DNA of 64,000 bases, taken from assembly GCA_017983675.1 (NCBI GenBank), contig JAGOAZ010000002.1:166608-230607 (forward strand), written 5' to 3'. A program made the position numbers and the translations under genes. This DNA is from Fluviicola sp. Its GTDB lineage: Bacteria; Bacteroidota; Bacteroidia; Flavobacteriales_D; Crocinitomicaceae. A model generated the notes under the pieces. The model was not told where the DNA came from, did no database searches, and saw only the letters and a list, made by a program, of their open reading frames with translations. Shown piece by piece: positions 17,286 to 27,600 of this stretch; the first letter of the stretch is position 1, and every line of letters begins with the position of its first letter.

Positions 17286-18095
17286 ATGGTTGCACAACGA
17301 TTGATACAACGTTTAAAGTCCTACGAACAAGCAATCATTTCAAGTTTGCCCGTTTTCTTTGATGCACATCAATTAATCGTCAAATACCGATTTAAACAAT
17401 TTCTGCTTATTTCTGGCTTCACGTTCTTATTGTTGTTTTCTTTTGTGATTAGCGTATTACTCAATGGAGTCGATGAAATTGCAGCACCAATTACAGCATT
17501 TTCGTTGCCCTATTTAGATCAATTTCTTACAATTGATAGTGAAACGATTACCAAAGGAATAGCTTCTTTTTTTTGGTTGGTTAAATTGGCAATTGACTCA
17601 AATAAAGACGCATTGTTTGCTTCTGTTTTTATGGTGATTGGCACACCTTATTTTTCCTACATTAGTTCACGAACAGAAGAAGCTGTAACAGGAAAAAAAT
17701 ATCCCTTTCATTTTTGGACTTTTTTAAAAGAAATAAAACGTGGTATTGTTTTGTCCGTTCGTAATTCTTTCAAGCAATTAGGATGGTTACTATTGATTTC
17801 CCTTGTGGCATTTATTCCAATCATCGGGTTAATTGCACCCTTACTTACTTTTATCGTTCAAGCTTATTATTATGGTTTATTAATGACCGATTATACCTTA
17901 GAACGACAAGGTTTTTCCGTGAAAGAAAGTCAAGTATATTACCGCCAACACAAACCTGAATTATTTGCAATAGGATTAGGGTTGATGTTCTTACTATTAA
18001 TTCCAGTTATCGGTTGGTTTCTAGCGCCAACTTATGCATTAGTTGCAGCTTATCTCAGTTATGAGAAAACAAGTGCAAAAGAAAATGCGTTTTAA
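17286..18095 (+). CDS. EI24/CysZ-family membrane protein
   Basis: This 269-residue protein has about five or six hydrophobic segments: FLLISGFTFLLLFSFVISVL, GIASFFWLVKLAI, DALFASVFMVIGTPYFSYIS, LGWLLLISLVAFIPIIGLIA and FAIGLGLMFLLLIPVIGWFL. The FVQAYYYGLLMTDYTLER-like stretch before the last helices matches EI24-domain proteins, whose best-known member is the sulfate transporter CysZ. No cysteine-biosynthesis gene is nearby, so sulfate transport is not shown. Its last 4 bases overlap the end of the convergent MFS gene. Confidence 0.75.
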   Translation: MVAQRLIQRLKSYEQAIISSLPVFFDAHQLIVKYRFKQFLLISGFTFLLLFSFVISVLLNGVDEIAAPITAFSLPYLDQFLTIDSETITKGIASFFWLVKLAIDSNKDALFASVFMVIGTPYFSYISSRTEEAVTGKKYPFHFWTFLKEIKRGIVLSVRNSFKQLGWLLLISLVAFIPIIGLIAPLLTFIVQAYYYGLLMTDYTLERQGFSVKESQVYYRQHKPELFAIGLGLMFLLLIPVIGWFLAPTYALVAAYLSYEKTSAKENAF

Positions 18096-19306
18096 TCTTT
18101 GTTCAATAGTTTATGTAAGCGGCGCATCATAAGAAATGCGATAATCATTGAACATGTCACAACGATTCCTAGTATCGGATAATTCCCTATTTCGCCATTT
18201 GCGTGCTTATAGACAATCGTTCCTGCAATAAATGAAGCAATTCCACCAGACAATTGCTGAACGGCTGAATTGATGCTCATAAACGCTCCTCTGTCCTCTG
18301 GTTTCGGAACGGATGTCATCATTGCTTGTGCTGGAACGATGCGCGCTGTGATTCCGATAAATAATATGACATTCAATAAAATGACTATTGACAATGGTGT
18401 TGGTCCAAGTTGTGTGTAAATCAAAACGATTGCAATAGAAATGATTGTTCCAAATGCAAACAAATTCATCCGTCCAAAGCGGTCACTGATAAGTCCCGCT
18501 AATGGCCCTGCTGCAAAGGTGAAAACACCAGTTACAATGTACATGTAAGGCAATTCATCTGTTGTTAATTTTAAATTCTGTACCGCAAAATCACTTCCAA
18601 AAGGCATCAACATAAAACCTCCAGTTGCCAATAAAGTTGTTGCTAAAAATCCAGTAATGTAGCGTTTGTTTTTGATAGTGCTTACTAAATGAGCAAATGC
18701 GTTTTTCTCTTTTGTTAACGCTAAATGAGCTGTAATTGGTCGCATGAAGATAACGGTTCCAACCAAAATCACAGCAGCAAAACCAACGATTACATAAAAA
18801 GGTAAATGCCAATTTGCCCAATTTGTTAAAAATAATCCGAGTGGAATCCCAACAATTTGACTAACACCAAATCCCATTTGAATGAATCCCATTACACGAC
18901 CACGTTGGTTTACAACGTACAAATCGGTAATAATAGCATAACTAATCGAACTCATTACACCGCCAAACAAACCTGTAAATACACGTGCAGCTAGTAAGGT
19001 TTCGTACGAATTTGATAATGCGCAAAACAATGTTCCCACAATGAATCCACTAAAGAAAAAGACTAATAATCGTTTTCGGTCAAATTTATCTGCAAATCCT
19101 GCGGTAAGTAAAGCCGATAAAAATGCACTAAACGCATAAGCCGAAACGACCACCGCAAACTGATTTGGTTGCAAGGATAAATCTTTCATGACGAATGTCC
19201 CCAAAGGAGACAAGACCATAAAATCTAAGACGACACAAAATTGAATCAAGGCTAACAAAGCAGTCATAAAGACTTGGTAGCGTGAAAAGGATACTTTTTC
19301 TTTCAT
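18092..19306 (-). CDS. Major facilitator superfamily transporter
   Basis: This 404-residue protein has 12 predicted membrane helices. The first-half MFS loop motif is present as GFADKFDRKRLLVFF, and its second-half counterpart as GLISDRFGRMNLFAF. Two six-helix halves are joined by a short cytoplasmic loop near residue 200. It resembles sugar or drug efflux MFS proteins (AraJ/Bcr type), but the substrate is not evident. Its start is only 21 nt after the stop of murF-alr, so it may be the third gene of the tdk-murF/alr transcript. Confidence 0.88.
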   Translation of the reverse strand: MKEKVSFSRYQVFMTALLALIQFCVVLDFMVLSPLGTFVMKDLSLQPNQFAVVVSAYAFSAFLSALLTAGFADKFDRKRLLVFFFSGFIVGTLFCALSNSYETLLAARVFTGLFGGVMSSISYAIITDLYVVNQRGRVMGFIQMGFGVSQIVGIPLGLFLTNWANWHLPFYVIVGFAAVILVGTVIFMRPITAHLALTKEKNAFAHLVSTIKNKRYITGFLATTLLATGGFMLMPFGSDFAVQNLKLTTDELPYMYIVTGVFTFAAGPLAGLISDRFGRMNLFAFGTIISIAIVLIYTQLGPTPLSIVILLNVILFIGITARIVPAQAMMTSVPKPEDRGAFMSINSAVQQLSGGIASFIAGTIVYKHANGEIGNYPILGIVVTCSMIIAFLMMRRLHKLLNKD

Positions 19307-19327
19307 ATAAAATTATTGTAATTGAAG

Positions 19328-21610
19328 TTAATCTTCAACATAGATACGTTGCATTCTGTTTGAAAGCCCCGTCATTACTTCGTAAGGAATTGTTTGCATG
19401 GCTGCTGCAAATTCGTCCATTGATTGTCGTGAACCAATTAGTTCAACGGCATCGTTTTCGTGAACTGGAAGATTGGTTACATCGACCATGATCATGTCCA
19501 TGCAGACACGACCAACAACAGGACACAACTGACCATTGATCACCACTTTTCCAACACCATTACTGAGACTTCTTCTGAAACCATCGGCATAACCAACAGG
19601 AATAATTGCAATGGTCATGTCGTTTACTGCTTGATAGCTACAGCCATAACCAATGAAATCACCAGATTGTATCGTTTTCACCTGAGAAACAGCGCTCGAC
19701 CATGTAATTGCTGGTATCAATTCGTTTTTTAATTGCTGGTTTTCTGTAAATCCATACAACGAAATGCCAATGCGCACCATGTCAAACGCCTGATTCGGAT
19801 ACCTAAGGGCACCTTCCGAATTCAATAGATGTGCAGAAAATTCATTGCTGATGTGCTTACGAAAATAAGAAATCACCGATGCGAAAACAGTAATTTGTTG
19901 TTGGGTAAAATCTGATGTTTTCCCATTATCTGCATCTGCTAAGTGCGAGTATATTCCTTGAATTTTCACTTCAGGTTGCGCGTTGATAATAGCCAATAAT
20001 TGTTCTTTTTCAGCTGGAGAAAATCCTAAACGGTGCATACCTGTATCGAATTTCAAATGAATTGGATAGGCAGTTTTCCCTTGTTGTATCAACACGCGAA
20101 TAAATTCATCCAACTGTGCAAACGAATAAATTGCAGGTTCTAACTCATGCGCAATGATCAATTCAGCATGTTCTGGATCAGGATTCATCACAATTATCGG
20201 CTTTTCAATCCCCAATTGTTTTAATTGAACTCCTTCATCAGCAAACGCAACGCCAAAATTATCGACACCAAGTTGCTCAAGATATGGTGAAACAACACCA
20301 GTACCAGCCCCATAGGCATCAGCTTTTACCATGCAAAGCACTTTCACATGTTGCGGCAAATGTTTTCTGTAATAAGCAACATTATGTTTGATAGCGCTTA
20401 AGTTGACAGTAACCTTGGTGCGGTGTTTGATTGCTTTTCCTCTTGCTATTTCATGTTCAAACGCGCGATTTCGATGTGCTTTAACAAGAATCGTTGCATC
20501 TGAAAATCGTTCCCAAGGAATATGTTCGTTTTCTTTGATAAATAACGTTTCATTTGGTTGAAAAGGCGCAATGATAGCAGTTAATTCTTGCATCAATGAC
20601 TCATTGCTTTCCGCAAGTCCAATCACAACAATGCGTTTTTTTGTTCCTGCAATTTGTGATTGGTAATGTAAAGCTTCTTGTAATGCATCCTTATCCAAAT
20701 TGTACGTATCGTTGATGATGGTATTGTTGTTCACCCCATCAATAATTTCCATGCGCAAAGCTAATTTTGGCAAACGCGCAAACAGTTCAGAATGTCTATT
20801 TTTTGGAATATTAAAATGAGTTAAAAGCGCTGATAAAACGCCAAGCAACTCGTTAAATCCAGTTGAAAATTGTTGTTCATTTGTTGCTGTACAACTTGTG
20901 AAATTATTCGGTAGTGAATAACCCAAAGAGGAAATCTGTTGGCTAACAAATACAGTAGCACAATTGGTAAACAATTTTATTTTTTCCGAGAAATGATGCT
21001 CTTTGGTACCAAAATTTTGTTCGTGTGCCTTACCAAATGCTGTAAAAACGCCAATAGTTGGTTGGATCATTTTTTCCAAACACGCCATTTCTCTAGGGTC
21101 AGAAATCCCAGCTTCGATTAACGCAATATCAGCATCTTCGTGTAATTCCAACAACGATAATGCGACACCCAATTGCGAGTTAAAACTTTTGGGACTACGA
21201 ACGACATTCATATAGGGAGACAAGCAATGAAAAGCCCATTCCTTCAAGGTAGTTTTACCGACACTACCTGTTATTCCAACTACAGGATACGTAAATTGTT
21301 TGCGGTGAAATGCTGCAAGTTGTTGCAATGCTTTCAGTGGATTTTCAACTTTCCAAAAAATACAATCGGAATAACTTGTTGTATCAAAAGCTTGATCTAC
21401 CACAAAAAGGCGAACTCCTTTCGCGTATGCATCAGCAACATATGAACTACCGGAACGATAAGGTCCATTAAGCGCAAAAAACAACCCACCTGTTGGCGTG
21501 ATTATCTTCCGTGAATCAGTAAATACGTGTGAAACAACAGTTTGGATTTCTCCTAATGCGTTAGATTCAAAACACGCTGAACAAGTTGCTATGGAATAAT
21601 TTAATTTCAA
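19328..21610 (-). CDS. Bifunctional UDP-MurNAc-tripeptide:D-Ala-D-Ala ligase / alanine racemase (MurF-Alr fusion)
   Basis: This 760-residue protein fuses two peptidoglycan enzymes. Residues 1-395 form a MurF ligase with the ATP loop GITGSVGKT at 112-120 and the NDTYNLDKDALQEAL motif near 300. Residues 396-760 form a PLP-dependent alanine racemase with the PLP lysine Lys429 in MVKADAYGAG, HLKFDTGMHRLGF, and PVVGRVCMDMIMVDVT. The racemase makes D-Ala and MurF adds D-Ala-D-Ala to the muropeptide, so the fusion joins supply and use. This fusion is widespread in Bacteroidota. The MurF half is somewhat shorter than free MurF. Its ATG overlaps the tdk stop by 4 nt. Confidence 0.94.
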   Translation of the reverse strand: MKLNYSIATCSACFESNALGEIQTVVSHVFTDSRKIITPTGGLFFALNGPYRSGSSYVADAYAKGVRLFVVDQAFDTTSYSDCIFWKVENPLKALQQLAAFHRKQFTYPVVGITGSVGKTTLKEWAFHCLSPYMNVVRSPKSFNSQLGVALSLLELHEDADIALIEAGISDPREMACLEKMIQPTIGVFTAFGKAHEQNFGTKEHHFSEKIKLFTNCATVFVSQQISSLGYSLPNNFTSCTATNEQQFSTGFNELLGVLSALLTHFNIPKNRHSELFARLPKLALRMEIIDGVNNNTIINDTYNLDKDALQEALHYQSQIAGTKKRIVVIGLAESNESLMQELTAIIAPFQPNETLFIKENEHIPWERFSDATILVKAHRNRAFEHEIARGKAIKHRTKVTVNLSAIKHNVAYYRKHLPQHVKVLCMVKADAYGAGTGVVSPYLEQLGVDNFGVAFADEGVQLKQLGIEKPIIVMNPDPEHAELIIAHELEPAIYSFAQLDEFIRVLIQQGKTAYPIHLKFDTGMHRLGFSPAEKEQLLAIINAQPEVKIQGIYSHLADADNGKTSDFTQQQITVFASVISYFRKHISNEFSAHLLNSEGALRYPNQAFDMVRIGISLYGFTENQQLKNELIPAITWSSAVSQVKTIQSGDFIGYGCSYQAVNDMTIAIIPVGYADGFRRSLSNGVGKVVINGQLCPVVGRVCMDMIMVDVTNLPVHENDAVELIGSRQSMDEFAAAMQTIPYEVMTGLSNRMQRIYVED

Positions 21611-22182
21611 TCCGTTAATTTATTGTAACAAGTTCTACAAACCGGCTGGTAATTTTCAGTAGCACCTACTAAAACTTGTCCATCTTTTTTCGATGTGCGG
21701 TGTGAGAATTGTGCTAAATTACCACAAGAAACACAAATGGCGTGTACTTTTGTCACATATTCTGCTGAACAAAGCAAAGTAGGCATTGGTCCAAACGGTT
21801 GACCCAAATAATCCATGTCCAATCCAGCAACAATAACGCGTACTCCTTTTTTTGCTAAATCGTTTAAAATTGGAATCAATTCGAGATCAAAAAATTGCGC
21901 TTCGTCAATGGCAACAACACGTTCGTCTTTCCAATGATGAAGAATTTCTGATGCTTGTGAGACAGCGATAGCATGAAAAGAAGAGCCTTTGTGACTGACA
22001 ATATTCTTGTCGTCAAAGCGATTATCAATTGTTGGTTTGAACAGTAACAATGCTTGTTGTGCAAATTCAACACGCTTTAAGCGACGAATCAATTCTTCTG
22101 TTTTACCAGAAAACATCGATCCACAGATCACTTCAATCCACCCATTTTTTTTTCCTTCACTCGGAAATTGTTCTAAAAACAT
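21607..22182 (-). CDS. tdk: Thymidine kinase
   Basis: This 191-residue type II thymidine kinase phosphorylates thymidine for salvage. The P-loop is GSMFSGKT (residues 21-28), the Walker B-like segment is DEAQFF (93-98), and the lasso contains a zinc site of Cys150/Cys153 and Cys182/Cys185. The thymidine-binding segment GLDMDYLGQPFGPM is present. The length is standard. It leads a minus-strand cluster with murF-alr (ATGA overlap) and probably the MFS gene. Confidence 0.96.
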   Translation of the reverse strand: MFLEQFPSEGKKNGWIEVICGSMFSGKTEELIRRLKRVEFAQQALLLFKPTIDNRFDDKNIVSHKGSSFHAIAVSQASEILHHWKDERVVAIDEAQFFDLELIPILNDLAKKGVRVIVAGLDMDYLGQPFGPMPTLLCSAEYVTKVHAICVSCGNLAQFSHRTSKKDGQVLVGATENYQPVCRTCYNKLTD

Positions 22183-22380
22183 AGTCTATTTCGTGTTTTC
22201 AACAATTGACATTAAACAACTATTCACAGCAATTCACTATTCGTGTTGTCAATTCATTAATTTTATCGGACAATTTGAAAAGTAAACAGTAAGTGGAAAA
22301 TTAGCTTTTTATTCAATAAAAAACATGTTTCCAATACAAAAATAGAAATATTGACAAGAACTTATTTAAAGACACACAAT

Positions 22381-23286
22381 ATGACAATGAATTCATTACT
22401 AGCGGAAATGCAATTGCTTGTTGATAAAATCAACGAAGGAACTGCAACAATGGGTGAAATTGAAGCTTTTGCAGCTGCAGCACAAGACTTAAACGAACGT
22501 GCCATCATCTATCGCTACAAAGCATACGAATTAAAAATTCATCCAACACAATTTGATGTTGAAGAAACAGTGCAAGAACAAACTTCTCCCGCTGAACCTC
22601 ATTTTGTAGCCACAAAATTGGATGACAATGCATTAGACATGGATTTTGATTTGTTTTCATCAGGCGATGACTCATTAAATGATGAACCAACGTTGGAAGA
22701 AAGTCACGATTTTTCGGCGTCAATTCCAGAAATAAGTGAAGAAAAAAGTCATGACGAGCCAACAACTTCGTTTGATTTATACGAGAATGAACCGGAGGAG
22801 CAAGAAACAGTTGCTTATTTAGATGAAGCAGAAAACAATGAAACACCGTTTATGGAAGAGTTTGATGTCGTTCAAGAACCTGTTTATACATTGGATGAAG
22901 AACCTCTTACTACAAACGAATCAACGCTAGAAACGGAGGTGCTTTCCGAAGCCAGCGAACCAATTGCACATGAATCAAGTTTAGCTTTGCATCCGATATA
23001 TGAACGACTCTCAGCAACGGATGATTCATTAGCAGCTCGTATGTTAACTGTCCGTTTAGAAACTTTAAAAGGTGCATTTGGTTTTAACGAACGCATGCAA
23101 ATTGTCAACGAATTATTGGGAAGTTCAAACGATTTGTACCATGAAGTAATTGAACAATTGGACAACATGGATAGCAAAGATGAAGCACGCTTATTCGTTT
23201 CTTCGATTGCCAACAAATACAATTGGAACGTTTCAAGTACAATTGCTTTAGAGTTTATCCAAAAAGTAGAACGCCGCTATGCATAA
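22381..23286 (+). CDS. Acidic protein of unknown function
   Basis: I do not recognise this 301-residue protein. Residues 1-60 form a predicted helical domain (MNSLLAEMQLLVDKINEGTA, ERAIIYRYKAYELK). Residues 65-210 are very acidic, low in complexity and probably disordered (many Glu, Asp, Ser, Thr). Residues 215-301 form a second helical domain with FGFNERMQIVNELLGSSND and WNVSSTIALEFIQKVERRYA. No signal peptide is seen, so it is probably cytoplasmic. The ATG at 22381 is preferred over a TTG at 22351 because it begins the conserved-looking helical domain. The gene overlaps the M28 peptidase gene by 8 nt, which suggests coupled translation. Confidence 0.8.
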   Translation: MTMNSLLAEMQLLVDKINEGTATMGEIEAFAAAAQDLNERAIIYRYKAYELKIHPTQFDVEETVQEQTSPAEPHFVATKLDDNALDMDFDLFSSGDDSLNDEPTLEESHDFSASIPEISEEKSHDEPTTSFDLYENEPEEQETVAYLDEAENNETPFMEEFDVVQEPVYTLDEEPLTTNESTLETEVLSEASEPIAHESSLALHPIYERLSATDDSLAARMLTVRLETLKGAFGFNERMQIVNELLGSSNDLYHEVIEQLDNMDSKDEARLFVSSIANKYNWNVSSTIALEFIQKVERRYA

Positions 23287-24577
23287 ATTAATTCTCCTGC
23301 TGTTTTGCATTCCTTTTGTTGGAATTGCTCAAGTTGAAACTGCGAAAGCAACAGTAAAAAAACTGTGCTCATCAGATTTTCATGGCAGGGGATATGTTAA
23401 CGGAGGAGATTCGTTGGCGGCTAATTTTATTGCAAACGCTTTTCAACAGGCGGGTTGTCAACCCTTGGATAAAAATAGTTTTTTCCAAGCGTTTAATTTT
23501 AAAGTAAACACATTCCCAAATCGAATTTCATTAACAATAAATGGGAAGCAATTAGTTGCAGGAAACGAATTTGTTGTTGCGCCAAATTCAGGTGCGGATA
23601 TTGCTCATGCACAACAATTAGTAGAAGTTACTCCTTCAGAAGTCGCGAATCCAAAATTGTTTAAAAACAAATTATTTCAATTATCACAAGGAAAAACAGA
23701 TCGTTCTTCGTCAAAGAAAGGATTTGCTTTTTTGTTTTTCGAATCGAAAATGGGTGGGGACACCTTGAAAATGGCACGGGAAATGATGGCTAATCTGCGT
23801 GCTAGTTATCCTATAATCGAAGTAGTCACAACAAAATTTACCTGGTCAGTTGATCAAGCGCAAGAACGATTCCCATTGTTTCAAGTACAAGCAAATGCGG
23901 TTGATTGGTCCAGTCAAAATTGGACGATTGGATACGTAGTCGATGCAAAAGTGATTAACCATACCGCTCGAAATGTGCTTGCTTACGTTCCTGCGAAGAA
24001 AAAATCAAAAAAATACATTGTTTTCACAGCGCATTACGATCACCTCGGTCGCATGGGTCAGCAGACTTTTTTTCCAGGAGGAAATGACAATGCAAGCGGA
24101 ATTGCTATGTTATTAGAATTGGCAAATTATTACGCGAAAAATCCAAGCGATGTGAACGTTGTTTTTATTGCTTTTGCAGGGGAAGAGGTTGGTTTGTTAG
24201 GGAGCAAGTTTTTTGTTGAAAACCCATTAATTCCCTTGGAAAAAATTCGTTTTCTCTTCAATTTAGATATCATGGGAAGTGGAGAAGAGGGGGTGACAAT
24301 CGTTAATGCAACCCTTTTTCCGAAAGAATTTCAACAACTGCAAGCATGTAATGTGACTAATCAATTCTTACCAAAGATTGCTTCGCGCGGACCAGCAGCC
24401 AATTCGGATCATTATTTTTTCACGGAAAAAGGTGTGCCAGCATTTTTTATGTACACGATGGGCCCCAACAAACATTACCACGATGTCGATGATTCGTTCG
24501 AAAACTTGAGTTTTGAAAAATTTAATTCAATTTATCAGTTATTGATTGCTTTTACAGCTGAAATTTCAAAAAAATAA
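23279..24577 (+). CDS. Secreted M28-family metallopeptidase
   Basis: This 432-residue protein has a signal peptide (MHKLILLLFCIPFVGIAQ) and a two-zinc aminopeptidase domain of the M28 family. Candidate metal ligands are His252 in FTAHYDHLGR, the bridging Asp270 in GGNDNASG, the Glu pair in AFAGEEVGLLGS (one catalytic, one ligand), Asp in NLDIMGSG and His in NKHYHDVDDSFE. A PA-like insertion may occupy the region before residue 240. It should trim N-terminal residues from peptides outside the cytoplasm. It starts inside the end of the acidic unknown gene. Confidence 0.92.
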   Translation: MHKLILLLFCIPFVGIAQVETAKATVKKLCSSDFHGRGYVNGGDSLAANFIANAFQQAGCQPLDKNSFFQAFNFKVNTFPNRISLTINGKQLVAGNEFVVAPNSGADIAHAQQLVEVTPSEVANPKLFKNKLFQLSQGKTDRSSSKKGFAFLFFESKMGGDTLKMAREMMANLRASYPIIEVVTTKFTWSVDQAQERFPLFQVQANAVDWSSQNWTIGYVVDAKVINHTARNVLAYVPAKKKSKKYIVFTAHYDHLGRMGQQTFFPGGNDNASGIAMLLELANYYAKNPSDVNVVFIAFAGEEVGLLGSKFFVENPLIPLEKIRFLFNLDIMGSGEEGVTIVNATLFPKEFQQLQACNVTNQFLPKIASRGPAANSDHYFFTEKGVPAFFMYTMGPNKHYHDVDDSFENLSFEKFNSIYQLLIAFTAEISKK

Positions 24578-24640
24578 AGATTCGTTTGGGGCTATCCCAT
24601 TCGATTTTTATATCTTCATCAAGAATTTAAACTACTTGTT

Positions 24641-27600
24641 ATGAATCGTTTTTTAGTCATCGTTGTTTTTTTACTGCATACGTTTGCATTTTCTCAGCCG
24701 TATCAGGGATTAAAAGCTACTAAAAAACCGACTAGTTCACATCAAAAAGGCGCAAGTTGCGCACCCCCCAATAAATCTACTTACTTGCAGTACAATAATG
24801 TGCGTGCTTTGATACATACTGCCGGAAACATGTGGCAAATTCCAGGTCAGAATTTCGCGCAATATGAAGTTCCAAAAAACTCAGGAATCATGGCCCTATT
24901 TACTTCTGCGCTTTGGTTGGGTGGAAAGGACATTAATGGGCAATTAAAATTAGCAGCGTTGCGTTACCGCGATGGTGCCGATTATTGGACGGGCCCACTT
25001 TCCAATGATTTTGCAGAAATTGATGCAGCGGATTGTTATAAGTACGACAACCATTACATGTCTTCTCAAGACTTAGTTCGTGAGTTTGATGCGTGGTTTG
25101 CAGCTGGAGAATTAGACGATCAAAATGGCACAAACATTCAAAATACTAAATTCCCGAATTACAAAATCCCTGATTTTATCAACGATTGGCCTGCTCATGG
25201 CGATGTGACCAAAGGTCAAGATTATTATTTGGCACCGTTTTTTGATCGCGATGAAAATGGAACATATGAACCAACTGAAGGTGATTATCCATGGTATGAT
25301 ATAACAGGAACAAAAGATTGTAAAACCGACAGAAGGGTTTCGCTTTATGGTGATTTCAACCTTTGGTGGGTAATGAATGACAAAGGAAACATTCACACAG
25401 AATCGGGTGGAGAACCAATTGGTATGGAAATTCGCGCACAAGCGTTTGCTTTTGCAACAAATGATGACATCAATAACATGACGTTTTACAACTATGAATT
25501 AATTAACCGAGGAACACAAACGCTTTTCGATACCTATTTTGGAATTTTCATCGATGGCGCTTTGGGAAATCCATTCGATGATTATGTAGGTTGTGATGTC
25601 AATAGAGGCTTAGGTTATGTCTATAACGGATATCAAGTAGATGCAGATAACAATGGCTATAAAGGTTATGGAGCTTCTCCTCCTGCAGTTGGGGTAGATT
25701 TCTTTGAAGGTCCATACCAAGACAATGATTCCCTCGATAATGCATTTGGAATTGGCATCAATGAAGCATTAAATGGAATTGGTTATGGCGATGGCATTGT
25801 CGATAATGAACGTTTTGGTATGCGTCGCTTTTTGTATTATATCAATTCGGGAGGTGGTGCAAATCCTGCGCAAACAGATCCAACTTCGGCAACCGATTAT
25901 TATAATTTCTTGCAAGGTAAATGGAAGGATAACACACCGTTTTATTATGGAGGAAATGGACATATTTCTGATCCAGATGCTGATGTGACTACTCCATGTG
26001 ATTTCATGTTTCCGGGTGATACAGATCCGCAAGGATGGGGTTCAAACGGAATTCCACAACCTTTTTGGACGGAACAAACAGCAGGAAACTTACCATACGA
26101 TAGACGATTTTTACAATCTGCGGGACCATTTGTGTTATCGCCTGGGGCAATCAATAATATTACTGTTGGAGTTGTTTGGGCACGTTCTCCTGGTGGTGAC
26201 CCATTCGCTTCAGTAAAAGCCTTACAACGTGCAGATGACAAAGCTCAAGCACTTTTTGAAAATTGTTTCAAAGTACTGGAAGGACCTCATGCTCCTGATC
26301 TATCTGCTCAAGAATTAGACCGTGAAGTAATTTTATTCTTGTCGAATGATAGTCCATCAAACAATACCAACGAATCATACAAAGAATTGGATCCGTTTAT
26401 CGTTTCAGCTTTACCTAATCCAGATAAATTTTACCGATTCCAAGGATACATGATTTATCAATTGGCGTCAACTGAAGTAAGTGTTTCTGATTTGACAGAT
26501 CCTTCACGTGCACGCTTAGTGGCACAATGTGATAAAAAAGATGGAGTGTCCCGCTTGATAAATTTTGAATACGATGAGGATTTAGAAGCATCCATTCCAA
26601 TAGAAAAAGTAGATGGCGCTAATGATGGAATCAAACATTCGTTCAGCGTTACAACCGATTTATTTGCAACTGGCGATAAAAAATTGGTGAATTTCAAGCG
26701 CTATTATTACTTAGCAATTGCTTACGCACACAACAATTACGAGCAATACATTCCAACAAATCCGAACGCGTTGACGGGCCAGAAATTACCTTACTTAGCA
26801 AGTAGAAAAGCAGCGATTGGTGAAGTGAAAGCGATAACCGTTATACCGCATAAAAGCAATCCGGAAGCAAATGGAACGGCATTCTTTTCAGCTTATGGTT
26901 TGCAACCTGAAATCACACGCATTGATGGGAGAGGAAATGGAATGAATTTCTTAAACCTCACGCAAGAAAGTGAAAATGAAATCCTCACAACTGGTTCAGC
27001 TGATGAAGTAACATACGCTGCAAATGGTGGACCGATTAATGTAAAAATTGTCGATCCGTTAAATGTAGTTGGTGGTTATTTTACGTGTAAATTCTATAAC
27101 AATACCGGTTTACCAATTGATTCTGCATCGTGGGTAATTTACCGCCATGCAACTGTTGGTGGTCCTGTAATTGATTCCGTAACAGCTGAAACAACCATTG
27201 CAGTTGATAACGAACAACTCATACCGCAATGGGGAATTTCCGTTCAAATCAACAATATTCCATATTACGCTGTAAGTGCAGGTGTTCAAGGTCCTGAATA
27301 CCGTTTGTTCACCGATCCAATTGGCGCACGAATGGAAGTGACTGATTCTACTAAAAATTGGTTGTCTTTTATTGCTGATGATGATTCGTTTTCACCTACT
27401 AATTGGATTCGTTCGGGGACGTATGCACCACAAGCCTCAGAAGACAATCCTGCATTAGGTTACAACAATCCAACGTGTTTTCCAGATAATTCAACGGTTG
27501 ATCCCCAGAAAAAATACGCCAAATTATTGAATGGCGGAATTACTCATTTTTCACTTGTCGGTCGCCAATGTGCCTATATGCCGTATGCTGTACCAACAGC

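Noticed and set aside
22204..22254. AATTGACA...TGTCAATT inverted repeat between tdk and the acidic protein gene
   Set aside because: Arms of 8 nt lie 35 nt apart in an AT-rich divergent promoter region, so chance is a sufficient explanation.
25235..25300. EF-hand or dockerin domain in the 1326-residue protein
   Set aside because: The Asp/Asn-rich loop is suggestive, but the flanking helices or repeat pairing of these domains are not visible.
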